Made by a program: the position numbers and the translations under genes
From: Cranoglanis bouderius
Taxonomy: Eukaryota > Chordata > Actinopteri > Siluriformes > Cranoglanididae
Assembly: GCA_023630585.1 (NCBI GenBank)
Contig: CM042548.1
Coordinates: 13,947,527 to 14,011,526 of the forward strand
Direction: 5' to 3'
DNA length: 64,000 nt
Part shown: positions 22,771 through 35,290 of the stretch, in pieces
How positions within the stretch are numbered: position 1 is the first letter of the stretch
Layout: every line of letters begins with the position of its first letter
Notes under the pieces: model-generated
Seen by the model: only the letters and a program-made list of their open reading frames with translations
Database searches by the model: none
Told to the model about the DNA's origin: nothing

Positions 22771-23699
22771 ATTTGATGTGGGCTGGACACCACTCTGGTC
22801 CACCATTAACCGTCAGAAGCTCACAGGAGGTGGAGGACACGTCTCCATGTAATAGTCAGTCCCTGAGGCGAGGCTGAGGTGGATGAAGTGTCTGTGTGAA
22901 GGGAATGTTTTACTCACTCCTGAATAAAAATACAGCTCCACTGTCTGCTGCTGAGACATCACCACTGGAACCGACTTAAAATAGAAATCTGAAATATTCG
23001 TATATTTTTTATTTTGTCGTCGTAGTGACGCAGACGTGTCCAAACAGAGCAGACACTAGTTCCGTGGAGAACGTCAGTGACTCAGTCTCCGGCTGTGTTC
23101 CACGTGTGTTTCCACTAAAGAAAGCACTCATTTGTGCCTGAGTCACTCGGTGGAGCCGCTCGTATCTGCTGAGGAGAAAGCTCTTTATCAGAGCGCGGAA
23201 ACGTTCCTCAGAGTTAAAAACCTCTCGACCTTCAACGTGCACTTAATGGAACAAAGACTCGTCGACGTGGGAGTTCTTCGGTTTCATCCGGACGGAGAGT
23301 TCGCAAGCTTGGAAAACAGGGTTCTCCGTTAGAGCTGTCAGAAGCCATTTCACCAAAAATCACCTTCAAATGTTTATAATACAAGTACTTTACACAATTC
23401 TATTAAAATCCTAAACTTTGTGGTTAAATGACCTTCTGAAAGGGTTCGGAACCGTCTCTGAAGGAAAACCCTCTGCTGTAGACTCGCTAATCACATAATC
23501 AGATTTTTAATCGAGTGATTAACTGTCCACGTTACACCCAAAAACCATTAACAGCTAAGTTCATGACCCAAACAAAGAGTCTCTGGGTTACATCACAACA
23601 ACGTGGTGTTTATTAGTGGCTATAATCGGAATCACTTCCTGCTAGAGACATGGATTTATCAGCTATCAGCGAACACCAACCCCGGGAACTGATTTCACC

Positions 23700-24511
23700 C
23701 GAACTGACAGGAGACAAAGTTCACTCTGAGGGAGGAGCCCACAATTCGCAATCGGAAAGATAACAACACTTTTGGCCACTTTTCCACACAAAAACAATAA
23801 ACATCTGTTACCTTGCAACCAACAGCACTCATGCAGCCCCAGACCATGACACAGCCCCCCCCCCTCCCTGCAATGCTGGCAGCACTCATATGTCTATTCT
23901 GCAAAGCCAACCTCTGGATATGATGCTGAGCACGTGCACTCAACTTCTTTGGTCGACCATGGCGAGGCCTGTTCTGAGTGGAACCTGTCCTGTTAAACCG
24001 CTGTATGGTCTTGGCCACCGTGCTGCAGCTCAGTTTCAGGGTGTTGGCAATCTTCTTATAGCCTAGGCCATCTTTATGTAGAGCAACAATTCTTTTTTTC
24101 AGATCCTCAGAGAGTTCTTTGCCATGAGGTGCCATATTGAACTTCCAGTGACCAGTATGAGAGAGTGTGAGAGCGATAACACCAAACTTAACACACCTGC
24201 TCCCCATTCACACCTGAGACCTTGTAACACTAACGAGTCACATGACACCGGGGAGGGAAAATGGCTAATTGGGCCCAATTTGGACATTTTCACTTAGGGG
24301 TGTACTCACTTTTGTTGTCAGCGGTTTAGACATTAATGGCTGTGTGTTGAGTTATTTTGAGGGGACAGCAAATTTACACTGTTATACAAGCTGTACACTC
24401 ACTACTTTACATTGTAGCAAAGTGTCATTTCGTCAGAGTTGTCCCATGAAAAGATATAATAAAATATTTACAAAAATGTGAGGGGTGTACTCACTTTTGT
24501 GAGATACTGTA
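23700..24511 (-). mobile_element. Tc1/mariner element relic with one terminal repeat
   Basis: Reading the minus strand from 24511: a terminal repeat beginning CAGTATCTCACAAAAGTGAG, with a second internal copy of the CAAAAGTGAGTACACCCCT motif near 24296-24315. That is the IR/DR layout of many fish Tc1 elements. A transposase N-terminus follows from about 24133: a helix-turn-helix with GYKKIANTLKLSCSTVAKTI and the linker GRPKK. The frame then jumps from HMSAASIAG to CVMVWGCMSA, so most of the DDE catalytic domain is deleted. The other terminal repeat is not found. Inactive fossil. Confidence 0.9.
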
Positions 24512-24514
24512 TTA

Positions 24515-25070
24515 ACCACATAGCAACACCATAGCGACCACCTAGCTACACACGAGCAACCACCTGGAATACCACAGCAACCACCTACCAAACCTTAGCA
24601 ACACCACACCTTCGATACCACAGCATACAACTAGCAACACCCAAGCAACCACCTAGCAATCACATGGGGTAGCAACCATCTACAACACCCTAGCAACCTC
24701 ATATTAACCACCTAGCAACATCATACCTGTTTACAATGTGACCATTTCAATGCGGTCCATTTTCCTCAAGGTGACCATTCTCAGACATTACATGTGCTTT
24801 TGGTGACAACTGGTTACCTAGCAACCACCTGGAATAGCAACCATCCACAACACCCTAGCAACCCCATATTAACCACCAAGCAACACCACAATAACCTACC
24901 AAGCTACACACGAGCAACCACCTGGAATACCACAGCAACCACATACCAAATCCTAGCAACCCCATATCAACCACTTGGGATTCCATAGAACATACAATTA
25001 GCAATCACCTTGCATAGAAACTGCCCAAAAACACCCTAGAACTCCAGATCAACCACCTAGCAACATTTAT
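24515..25070. repeat. CCACCTAGCAACA-type short tandem repeat
   Basis: Degenerate units of about 15-35 bases with the cores CAACCACCTAGCAACACC, CACCTGGAATACCACAGCAA and CACCCTAGCAACC. It starts directly beside the terminal repeat of the Tc1 relic. No function is apparent. Confidence 0.85.
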
Positions 25071-25605
25071 AGCAAAAACTGATATACCATAGCAGAGTGA
25101 ACAGAGTGAACAGAGATGAAGTTTGTTACACTGTATCCATATCTCTGTGCACTGACACAGCGACGGTGGTGCGCGCTGACACACAGACTCGGCTTTGCTG
25201 TCCTGGCGTGTCCCTGCGATCTGCAATGAATTTCATCGTCCTGGCAGAGACCCAAACAGCCCTGTGATGATGATAAAAGTGCACGAGGTGCCAGAAACGT
25301 CGGCGTAACAACACAAAGCAGAATTCATTCGATGGTTTATAGTTTAAACAGTAACTTGGCTGAAAGTCACTCGCTGCAGAACATAAAGCAATAAAACGAG
25401 GAGCGCCCGTAAACAAATCCAAACTTACTCGAGTCCCAGAATTACTCCAGACCACCACAGAGCACACACACCTGCGAGTCGGAATCAAAGAAAGCTATGC
25501 GCGCTGCTCTTCTTTTAAGCATCTGCCCCTTAATCTAGTAAATACAGGAAACAAAGAGACGGATAAAAATGGGGGGGGGAATAAAATATATCCATCTTTC
25601 CTTAC

Positions 25606-25700
25606 CTGTGCGGAAAAGCTTTAATCTAACGTGCTTTGAAGAGCGAGCGAAAGAAATCCAGCTCTCGAGCTCATGACTCGGACAAAAAAAGAGCTCTCAG
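25606..25700 (-). other. Candidate non-coding first exon of TIAM2 (A)
   Basis: The minus strand shows a consensus donor CGCACAG|GTAAGGAAAG, with exon edge at 25606. Upstream is a moderately GC-rich stretch containing a 17-codon open frame (MSSRAGFLSLALQSTLD), and a (CA)n/(GA)n region lies further upstream (25729-25850). The start of the exon is not defined by the sequence. The nearest downstream acceptor in transcript order would be 19483, before the start exon. Without transcript data this is a suggestion only. Confidence 0.35.
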
Positions 25701-25726
25701 AGTGACAAAGTTAGACTGAGCTCTGA

Positions 25727-25762
<36 letters not shown>

Positions 25763-25823
25763 GAAACTCCCACCCTGGTGGTAAATCTGTATGACTCTTA
25801 ATCGCTCGGAGTGGGGAAAGTCT

Positions 25824-25857
<34 letters not shown>

Positions 25858-28800
25858 CACTCACTCACTCACTGGCTCCAGTGTGTTTGGACTCAAGACC
25901 ACGTTAAAAAAAAAAAAAAAAAAACTTTTACTTCACTTTTGTGTTCGAGCTCGAGCTCTGATGTCGTACGGTTTTGAGGACAAAGGGATCAATTCATAAA
26001 TGCACCCAATACAGTGCCTCGAAATTTTGATTATAGTGCAAAGAACCACGTCAAACTCGCAGGCATTTTTTTTTAAATAATCTCAAGAGGAAAAAGGAAA
26101 ACAATGAGCCTGTCCTGACTGCATCTATTTAATCCTGCTGCATAACTGAGGTCCATCAAACGACTTCTTTCACAAACCGTAGCCAAAAAACATGAGCAGA
26201 GCACTACGTTCTGAGAGTTACTTCTCTGTTCACACAAACACACACACACACACACACACACAGCTGTTAGAGGATGAGGGGGGAGTCACTGGTATGGTGT
26301 CGCTCGGATGTCAGTCATCACGTCACACGCAAAAAAATGTAAAACTAATATTCAATCCAGTGCAGTGGTGGAAAACGAACCCAATGAACAAGTAAAAGCG
26401 TTTGTGTCGCCTGGAAACATAGATAGTTGTCGCTAGATTAATATTATTACGTAAAGTGCGTTAGCTAGCTAGTGAAGTGCGTTAATACACAGTGAGGGAA
26501 ATGAACAGGTATATGCTGATGATGATGATGATTATTATTATTATATAATTATCCTCTTATTACAAAGTTTCTAATGTAACATCACGTTTGACAAAAAGTC
26601 AGCGAGTCGTTGGCGAACATTCGTAAAATCACACGTAAACTATATGCACATCTGATTAGTATCTTTGTTTTCTCTCAATATGTTTAACCGTGAGGTGACT
26701 CTTACTCATAGCGGGAAAGTTTTACAATGTTTTTTTGTTTGTGTTTTTTTTCCTCTCTCCTCTCAGCCCTGTCGGAAACATCGTAATTACGAAGTGAGCG
26801 CACGTGAATTCCGAACTCCAACAACAATGTCGGTAATTACAACTCGGGAACTCGTGTTCTTCTACGAGCGCCGACTTTCAAATCGGGGGGCGTGTCCACA
26901 ACAAAACGAATGCGATGCTGACGGCAGACGTAAGATTTAATAAATTAGTTATGCATGCTGACTGTCAGGTTCTTAATTTTCTTTCAGTAAGGCAAAATAT
27001 ATATTTTTTTTTTTAATTAATTGGTGATACACATTACATAGTGTGACCAAAACCGCTCGAAAACACGCTACGTCGTAATCACCACCTCTGAACTCGTACA
27101 CACAAACTTCTGAGGAGAACGTGAAGGCGGAATTAATTTGCCTCGTAAAAATACGTGCATCGCATCATCAGTTATTTTCTTTCTCTTGAAATCTGGGCTA
27201 CTGATTTGTGAATTTTTTTTTTTAACGGTGTTAATGTTACTGCTGTGTATTAATGTTAAAGTTTGTTCATGTTAGCTAATGCGTTGAATAACGTCAGTTA
27301 AAAGAACCTTAACGTAAAGTGTTACGTATGCTCCGTAACGTAACATAAAGCTTACATAAGCTATGTCTGTGCTTTTGTTTAACTGTGATAACGAGATTTG
27401 AAAAGCTCTTCCGTTTAACAAATGTTTACAGATACAGCAGCTACAATTTTGCCTACTTGGAAACAAACAATAAATAAGCCATAAGGAACGTGATGAGCTT
27501 CTGAGGGTGAGAAGAAAGCATCCGTTCAGTGAAATATCCGTCACGTAGAAGAACGTGATCAGTCCAGCGCTCATAATCAGACTGATTGGTTGTTAAGTGA
27601 TTTCTTTTCAAACTTTTGTAAGAGGATCAGGAGTTTGAGTGGAGCTTCACTCAGCAGCGTGAGCAGCCAGGATGGAAAGGGAATGGCTTTGGCGGGATTA
27701 GTCGGGGGTTTGAGGTCACATATAAAGCCTGCAGGCTGTCCAGGACACAGAGCGGCGCTCTCGGGGCTTAATTAGGTTCTCCACAAAGCTGAGGAACAAC
27801 AGCCATTGTGTTCAGTAGATACGGTTTACAGCCAATTACAGGCAGTAGCCGTGTCTCCTGATGCATCATTTGCACTAGAAGCTAAAACGGGCTGATTTAT
27901 ATTTCTGTATAGATGCACGTAGAGATGAAGAGAAGGTCGTGATTTATCCACGGTCACAGCCGAGCCAGAAAATCTACAGAAGTCGTCTCAATGATTAATT
28001 ACTCGTTTTCTTAATTTTTACTTCAGCGAGTTCAATCCAGTGTGAAGTTATCGTATACCTCTCCTGCTTAACGCACGCTGACTAGCAGTTAATCACACAG
28101 AGAAAATAAAGAGGCTAATCTGATTAGCATTATCTTTTACATGAGATGTGAACACAGTACACCGCATATCATAGCCGAAAACACTCAGCGACACTCACAA
28201 ACGTTTCGTAAACGCCGATTTTTCCTCGTATTCGAGTGTGTATGTCGATAATATGATCATGATCGGCCGTAAATTACAGGACACGTGCACACCACAGCTG
28301 ATTTGAGCTTGGTGACGCTCACAAAACTCCATAAAAGGTCAATTTCCCAGAGCGGAAAGTGTAAAATGACTACTAAACGGCCAAAAAAAAAAAAAAAAAA
28401 AGAATTTCCCTGAGGTGAAAGTTGAAGTTGAAGCACTCATCACAAATTATAAGATTCAAAGCCGATCAGTCGAGGTTTACATTAGTTGGTGCGTAAATTT
28501 ACATGCACTCAGGAGAACGAGTAGGAGACAAATGTTTTACTAAATGTAGATCTTCATGAATACCGTTTTTTTTGTGTGTAAACTCTCGTACTAACGCATG
28601 ATTTACGCATGAATCTGCTCGTATCCAGCTTGATATACAGTAGGTTAAAATCCCTGTTAGAAAAGGATGATAATCATACACGTTTTAGTTTTAGTAATTA
28701 AGTAGCTTAACTAACTCACTCTATGGCATTGCTACCACTATTCAGCCTCGTCAAGTTTCCGGGACAAAACAGCGGACTGGACAGCACACTGGAGCGTTTA

Positions 28801-30170
28801 GCTGCTCACGCGTCCAGCTAATAAAAATATTCGTCCACCGCTGCAGGAACTGAAGCTGTTTTTCAGACTCCGCCCTTTCCCTCGATGCGAATGATCTATA
28901 GCCGCCGTCTGTACGGTCATTAAACACATTAGAATCCCAAGCTAATGTCAGAAACTGTAATCTTCACAGCGTGTCATACTGAGATGAAGGCTGCTTTCAT
29001 AAGCGCTTAAGAGTTAAATAAATCCACCCGCAGTACCTCAGCTAATAAACATCTCAAACATATGAGCTGATGGATGAACTGCTCTTATAACGCAGGAGCA
29101 GCGAACTTGCTCAAATGGATCCCGTTACCGAGACGTGCGTCAATACACCGACAGCACAATCACTCGCTTATTCTGGGTTGTTTTTGTTTTTTAATAACTC
29201 TGTAAACCTGTATGTATTTTTATGTTTAGTCAATATAATGCTGTTTCTTTAAGCTACAAGAAAACGTACAGCAGCGCTTCCGCCATAAAAAATATAAATA
29301 TATAAAATATATAAATATAATATCAATTCATTAATATAATAATTAAACAAATTTTATTCAGATTAAAATTTCTGGTGGGGGCTGATGTATGAAAATCCTA
29401 AATAAATGTTATAAATATAAATAAATTAATCTATTTAACAAGAACAGATGGAAAAAATACCACCAAAACAAATATTTAAAAAAAAATACATATATAAAAA
29501 GATTATATTAATATAAAAAAAGACAAAACACATAATACATATAGATATAAAATAGTTTAAAAGACAAACTTATAAAGGGACAGGTGGGGGAGGATTTTTT
29601 AAAAATAATAATATATTATATATAAAATTTATCCATTTCACAGTAAAAATCCATCCGGATATAATTCTATTTTTTACCTCAATAGTAAAAATTCATATCA
29701 AATTTCTTTTCAATAATAAACAAATTAAATAAATATGCAAATTGGACACGCCACCATTTCCTCCTGCCATCGCGAACAACTAGGGTGCTAGCAAACTGCG
29801 AATAAGCCGGCGCAACTTAGTCTCAGGTTGCCATGACAACCATGGGGTTTCCGTATCCGAGCCTCAGCAGGGGTGAATATATTCGGCCGTTTCATTCTTC
29901 AAGCTATCCAAGTTTCTGGTTGTCACGTCGTCATCCGCTGGTAATTTGCATGTCGGACGCGATTGGTTCAAAGCCGTTGCGCGACATCACAATCAGATTC
30001 ATACAGACGTAATGAGAAAATACGTTTTTAAAATGTAAATGCGTGAACGTAGTGCCGGAGCAAAAAAACACCAGGAGTTAACCGTTTAAACACGCATCAA
30101 ACATTAACAAGCTATTTTACCGTGTTAGTTTGGAGACCGTCTGCTTGGCCCATCTGTACCCCCTGTGTGC
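25701..30170. other. Gene-free stretch, presumed TIAM2 5' intron or upstream region
   Basis: Holds (CA)n 25729-25759, (GA)n 25825-25848, poly-A 25905-25923, (CA)n 26233-26262, a GAT/ATT run near 26517-26545, poly-A 28384-28401 and AT-rich DNA 29280-29720. The stretch 27580-28980 is largely non-repetitive. No coding sequence is recognised. Confidence 0.6.
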
Positions 30171-30171
30171 G

Positions 30172-30211
<40 letters not shown>

Positions 30212-31433
30212 TCTAAACGACGTTATCTAGTCCTAAATCGAATAAGAGTGACTCGACCTGTCGTGTTACAGCTCCACGGCAATCTGTCAGCGCTGGAGGA
30301 CCCGCTGTGGGTTTGTGAGACGGATCAGAGATCAGCCGGTTCATCCGTCACACAAATCTGACTGGTGAGGAACACGAAAGGTCAGAGCGAGCCGGTCAGG
30401 GGCGTTCTCACACACACACACTCAACACGATACCAGAAGATGATACACAGCGCATCACGCTATACATGGTCTGGATGAGGTTCTGCTAACAAAGTGAAGC
30501 AGCATTAAAATTTCAGTTGGATTTTGTCCAACAGTTATTATTTTATAAAGAAAGGAGGGAAAATTGGTACAAAATTGTTTAAAATGTCCAACCAGCTACT
30601 TGTTACAGTGCAGATTATTATCACAACATTATTATATCATAACATCGATACATCATCACCTTACCCAGCTCTATTTCACACACTGAAGATATTTCTTTTT
30701 GACTGTTTGTGGTCGTTATAAAAGAAAAATGAGGTAGGAGACGAAATCTTTTGCAATCAAGCTTGCGATTGGTCTGATAATTCGCTTTGCCCTTTCTGAA
30801 ATTCTGCCAGAAGGGGGCGTGGCCAGACAGACCCATGTAACACATTTCGTGAAAGAAAATGATAAAATACTAATTATTACCACAATAACTACATGCTCTA
30901 AGCTCTGAGATACTTTTGAATACAAAACGTGAAAAGGAAACACAAATTATGAGATACAACAGATTTTAAAAACGTGGACATGACGTTTTCAAACAGGCAT
31001 TCTAATCGTCCGACTTGATATCCATCGCGATATCTAGATATCTATCTGGAATCTAGCTGCGCTTCCTGATACTACCGTCAATCGTCCCGAGCTGTGAATC
31101 GAAGGAGAATCGTTTAAAGACCAAATCGATTTACGAAGCAATTTGTTTCTCATCGCGAGTAACAGAATCACTGACTCTGCAGATTTTATATAGGTTTAAA
31201 AATGTGCTTATCCATCACAGGAGACAAAACTACAATAACCACATCCGAATTTACAGTTTCACACCGCAACACCGAGCAAAATAAACCACAGCTCCAAGCT
31301 GTTCAGTCAGTTCAGGTTAAACGTCTTCGGTCTGCGTCCGAACATCAGGAACTCATCAAAATGAGAAGAGGTGATGAGTCAGCGACGTTTGTTTAACCAT
31401 CATGAAGTCTTTAATCATCCTCTATAAAATGGA

Positions 31434-31473
<40 letters not shown>

Positions 31474-33934
31474 TGTGTGTGTTGCGTAATGGAGCTATTC
31501 CGAGTGAATTAAAATCACGATTTGTAATCCAGACCTCAAATCAGAGTGTGTGCTGGCAGCGCCTCAGCTGATTAAAGCTCGGTTTAGACGACCTAAAACA
31601 TTTTAGGACGTGCCGTTATGGGAAAATAATCAACTTCAGGGTGGTGTGATGAAGCCGAATTACTGTTACGACCCTAAGGTTAATTATTTTTCTATAACAG
31701 AACGTCCCGAAGTGTTTTATTCCTCTTATACCACCGCAATTTGCTAAACCTGATGGTTTGACGACACACACACACACCAAAAGCGTCACGTGTTACGTTT
31801 GCCGCCCTGCTGAGGTCAAAGGGTCGGCCAAGCAAATGGCCTTTTATTTATCTTTCGTTAGTGTATCTTTTGTGAACAGTTCTCCTACTGACGTGTCTGT
31901 GCACCTGTTTCCAGCGACCCAATACTAACACGACAATACTGAGAAGATAAAAACACAATTCATACCAACAAGCTGGGTTTCGACAAACATACAGTAGTCA
32001 ATACATCGCTCACTTCAGACGTCCCTGCTGTAAGCTTTTCAACGCATCCGGGATCCTCTAACTTCATCAACATCTCGGCTATAACTCCAGACATCAGATC
32101 ATGACATCGCTAAAACCTAAAGCAAGGCTTAGCACGGAGGATCAAGCGGCGATGTGAATCTAACCAATCACGACAACACGCATCAAGCGGAGAGAAAAAT
32201 CATTTCAATCTCAGCGTTTCTTCAAAAATCGATTCCGTGCTAATCAAGTGAGCTGTACATGATACTTTACTGGAAGGTTTATGTCGCTGAGAGTCCATGC
32301 TGAGGGAGAAATGTATCTACGCGGGAGAACACGATGATCCGCTACATGCTGCCTGTTCAGCGCCGTGAAGACATTTCGAGTCAACGGTGGAACCTGCCGG
32401 AGAGCTGCTGGACCAAACGGGAGAAAGGCACCGACACGTCAGTTCTCCTTGAGGACAAGGTTAGGGCACACTCTGAGCACACACACGGGCACAAACTTAT
32501 ACACCACAGCATATTTACTCAGGAGTGAATAGCTTCTCACACACACACACACACACACACACATTGCCACAGGAACACCTGCTAGACCAAACACCTCATG
32601 AGCATTCGCACTTTCACATGTCGAAGCTCGACAGAATGCTTAAGCTCTTTACGGATGCTTTCACATCTGCCTTGTATTGTTGCCATGGACCCGTCAAAGT
32701 GTTTTCACACACGCCTCCTGGACGAGTTCACACCAAACAACTGGACCAAAAAAAAAATTAAAAAATCGCAAATCTCTCAGATTTAACCAAAAATGGACCA
32801 GATCCCTGATTTTTTTGGGTGCTGGTTTGATGGACAAGAGACATGCATGGACGAGGAGACCATTCTAAGATGTGTGTGTGTGTGTGTGTGTGTGTGTACG
32901 GGTAATGAGGTCACAGGCTAACACATTTAGCATACGTGGCTGACTTTCCTCAAATATCCAACAGATGGTCGTGAGCTCCGCCTCCTCGGACACCTTAGCT
33001 CAAGCGTCTCGCAGTTGGAGCGGGAAGAAAAACGACACAAACATCGCAAACATCACGTTCAGCTACTTCCTTTACAACTCCTAGAATGTGTTTAACAGAT
33101 CTGAGAAACTAATAAGCGACAGTGTGAGAACTTTAGCTTGGTGAACGAGCGTGTTCAGAGTGGTTTGATTTTCTTAGCGAGCCCACAAATGAAAAACATT
33201 CACGTATCTGAGCGTTGAACAGAATGAATAATCGCGGAGTTTACGTTACGTTTTTAATTTTACTAGATAAAATGATGTTATTGACGCTTAAGTGTCGTTG
33301 TGGATAAACTGCGAATTCTCCAACAGAAGTGACATTCTGGCTTTAAACAGCTGCAAGTCCGGGGGAAAAGTCAGGGGGAAAAAAAACCCAAAACGAACTC
33401 CACGCTAGGGGCGCATGATACCACCGTATAATATCAATATCGTAATAAATTACGCCACAATGCTTTTCTGCGATATTATAATTATTTTAATAACATTTTT
33501 AAAATATTTTAAACAATAACATACTGGAAACTGATTTGATAAGATTTTGTTCTTCTGTTTAATGTTAAATTTGTGTAACAAAAATAAGTTGGGTTTTTTT
33601 TTAACGCACTGTGTATCGTAGAAATGTGTATCGTAGAAACGTCATAATATAATATTTTCATCATATCGCCAACCATTTTGGTTTCTTAGTTAAAGAAAAG
33701 GGATAAGATAAGATGTAAGGCTGGGCGATATACCGATACAATATCAATATTGTGATAAATGATTACGTGATGCACATTTCCGACATATCGTTGGTACGGT
33801 GATGTATTTTTTTACATTTTTAATCGTTGCGAGGACAGATGGATGTGCAACTGGACGAATACGCGTTAAGTGTTTTATGAGCGGTCAGAGTGATGTCCTG
33901 GATTTTTTCCCCCTTTCTGGGAACCAGCCTCACT

Positions 33935-33972
<38 letters not shown>

Positions 33973-34186
33973 AAGACAGGGGACACGACTGGTGACTAAA
34001 AACAGCCTCGAGGACAGGAAGCTGAAATCCAAGTCAAAGGGTTAATAATAGAGTGAAAGTGAGGAACGAACGCTGGAACAGGTTACATTCGGCGTTTACA
34101 CTGTTAGGAGCTGATTAAAGAGCGAACATCTATCATAATTTCAATCTTCCTGCTTCAGCATGTAAAACTAGATGAATGTGGGTCAG

Positions 34187-34237
<51 letters not shown>

Positions 34238-34747
34238 TCAGTGAAAGGCCAAGCTGTGATGTTCTCCACACAGCCAGAACAGAACCGGTGCTGTTTGACC
34301 TTGAGAGCAGGAGCTCTGATACGGCTCACGTGTAACGGATCTGCCCCTCGGGAGGGTCTCGGCGTGCAATATTAAAGATTCAGAGGCCCGCATGCCACAC
34401 CGAGAGTCCGAGACGAATCCGCGGGATTATCGCCAACGATAATAAAGAAAACATTTTAACAATGCAGTCTGAAAACTGAACCGCGAAACCCTGCCAAGAT
34501 GCAGACAATAGCCAAAGAGGCTTAATGACTATAATAAAGTGTTTTTCCACTGCACATTCCAACACAGGAGCTGCCTCAAAACACAAACCAGAGGAATTTT
34601 CAGTTTCCGCCAACGACTGGAGAGAGAGCACGGGGTAAAGGCGTCGTTATTACAGAGCATTTTCAGGTCGGCCCTGAGGGACAGTCTGAACGATGGAAAT
34701 GTTTACGATTACAGCAATGACGAAGCGAGAAATAAAACACTGTGTGT
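30171..34747. other. Gene-free stretch with microsatellites and MITEs
   Basis: Contains (GT)n 30175-30208 and 31437-31467, a palindromic MITE 31612-31745, (CA)n 32539-32563, (GT)n 32872-32897, two copies of a GGCGATATACCGATACAATA-type dispersed repeat (about 33410-33670 and 33720-33800), poly-A 33936-33970 and (CA)n 34193-34234. No gene is seen. Confidence 0.65.
31612..31745. mobile_element. Palindromic MITE copy (family P)
   Basis: Arms GCCGTTATGGGAAAATAATC and GGTTAATTATTTTTCTATAA flank GGTGGTGTGATGAAGCC. The right end reads GAAGTGTTTTATTCCTCTTA. This is the cleanest copy in the window and serves as reference for the split copy at 34748-35290. Confidence 0.75.
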
Positions 34748-35290
34748 CGTGCTGTTATAAGAAAATAACCAACAGTGAGGCGGAGTGATGAGTCACTGTT
34801 ACCACACTGAAGGTAATTCTTTTAATATACAGTCCGTACAGGTTTTGTTGCGGCCAAAAATGCTCGATTTTGCGGCTTTTTTCAAAATTTGTGACGTGAC
34901 TTGCAGAGTTTTTTGTGCTTTTTTTTTTTTTTTTTTTTTGCGAAAAACCACCTGAATTGGCAAAATCGCAATCGCATGAAATAATTCTGTACGCTCTTCC
35001 GCAGTGATGTTTGTCGGTAAATGAGACCTTTTAGCTGTACTCATGTTCGACGCACGTGAACCAAAGAGGGCTTTGGTTGAACGCGCGTTGTGATGATGTC
35101 ACATGACGCGTCTCGGCCCAAATCCACGGAAAACTGCGGTCATTTTGAACAATTGCAAACTCCTCCGAATATTGCGGAGTTTCCTTGATTTTGTGTTCAT
35201 TTCTACAATCGCGAAATCCTGGAGCGACTGACTATTACAGCGCATCCCAAAGTGTTTTATTCCTCTTACACTACAACAATTTGCCAACAA
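34748..35290. mobile_element. Split palindromic MITE (family P) carrying a nested insertion
   Basis: The left half (34748-34829: GCTGTTATAAGAAAATAACC, GGCGGAGTGATG) and the right half (35231-35290: AAAGTGTTTTATTCCTCTTA) together match the uninterrupted copy at 31612-31745. They are separated by a different element (34830-35230). Confidence 0.8.
34830..35230. mobile_element. Short inverted-repeat element (family Q), copy 1
   Basis: The ends are imperfect inverted repeats: CAGTCCGTACAGG at the left and the complement of CAGTCGCTCCAGGATTT at the right. The interior (GGCCAAAAATGC, AAAATCGCAATCGCA, AGTGATGTTTGT, GTAAATGAGACCTTTTAGCT) is shared with copy 2 at 44298-44649. No coding sequence. It contains a run of T at 34919-34939. 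Confidence 0.8.

Larger units (their letters stand above)
19483..25605. other. Intron upstream of the TIAM2 start exon
   Basis: This stretch lies between the acceptor at 19483 and a candidate donor at 25605. It holds a 32-base poly-T run (20003-20034), the LINE ORF1 relic (21022-22408), a GACA-type compound array (22500-22770), the Tc1 relic (23700-24511) and the CCACCTAGCAACA-type tandem repeat (24515-25070). No TIAM2 coding exon is expected. Confidence 0.6.

Noticed and set aside
22427..22840. 137-codon Ser/Leu/Cys-rich open frame
   Set aside because: Translation of a GACA/GAGA microsatellite.
24515..25070. CRISPR-like or gene-like repeat
   Set aside because: Short degenerate tandem units without spacers; a common type of fish simple repeat.
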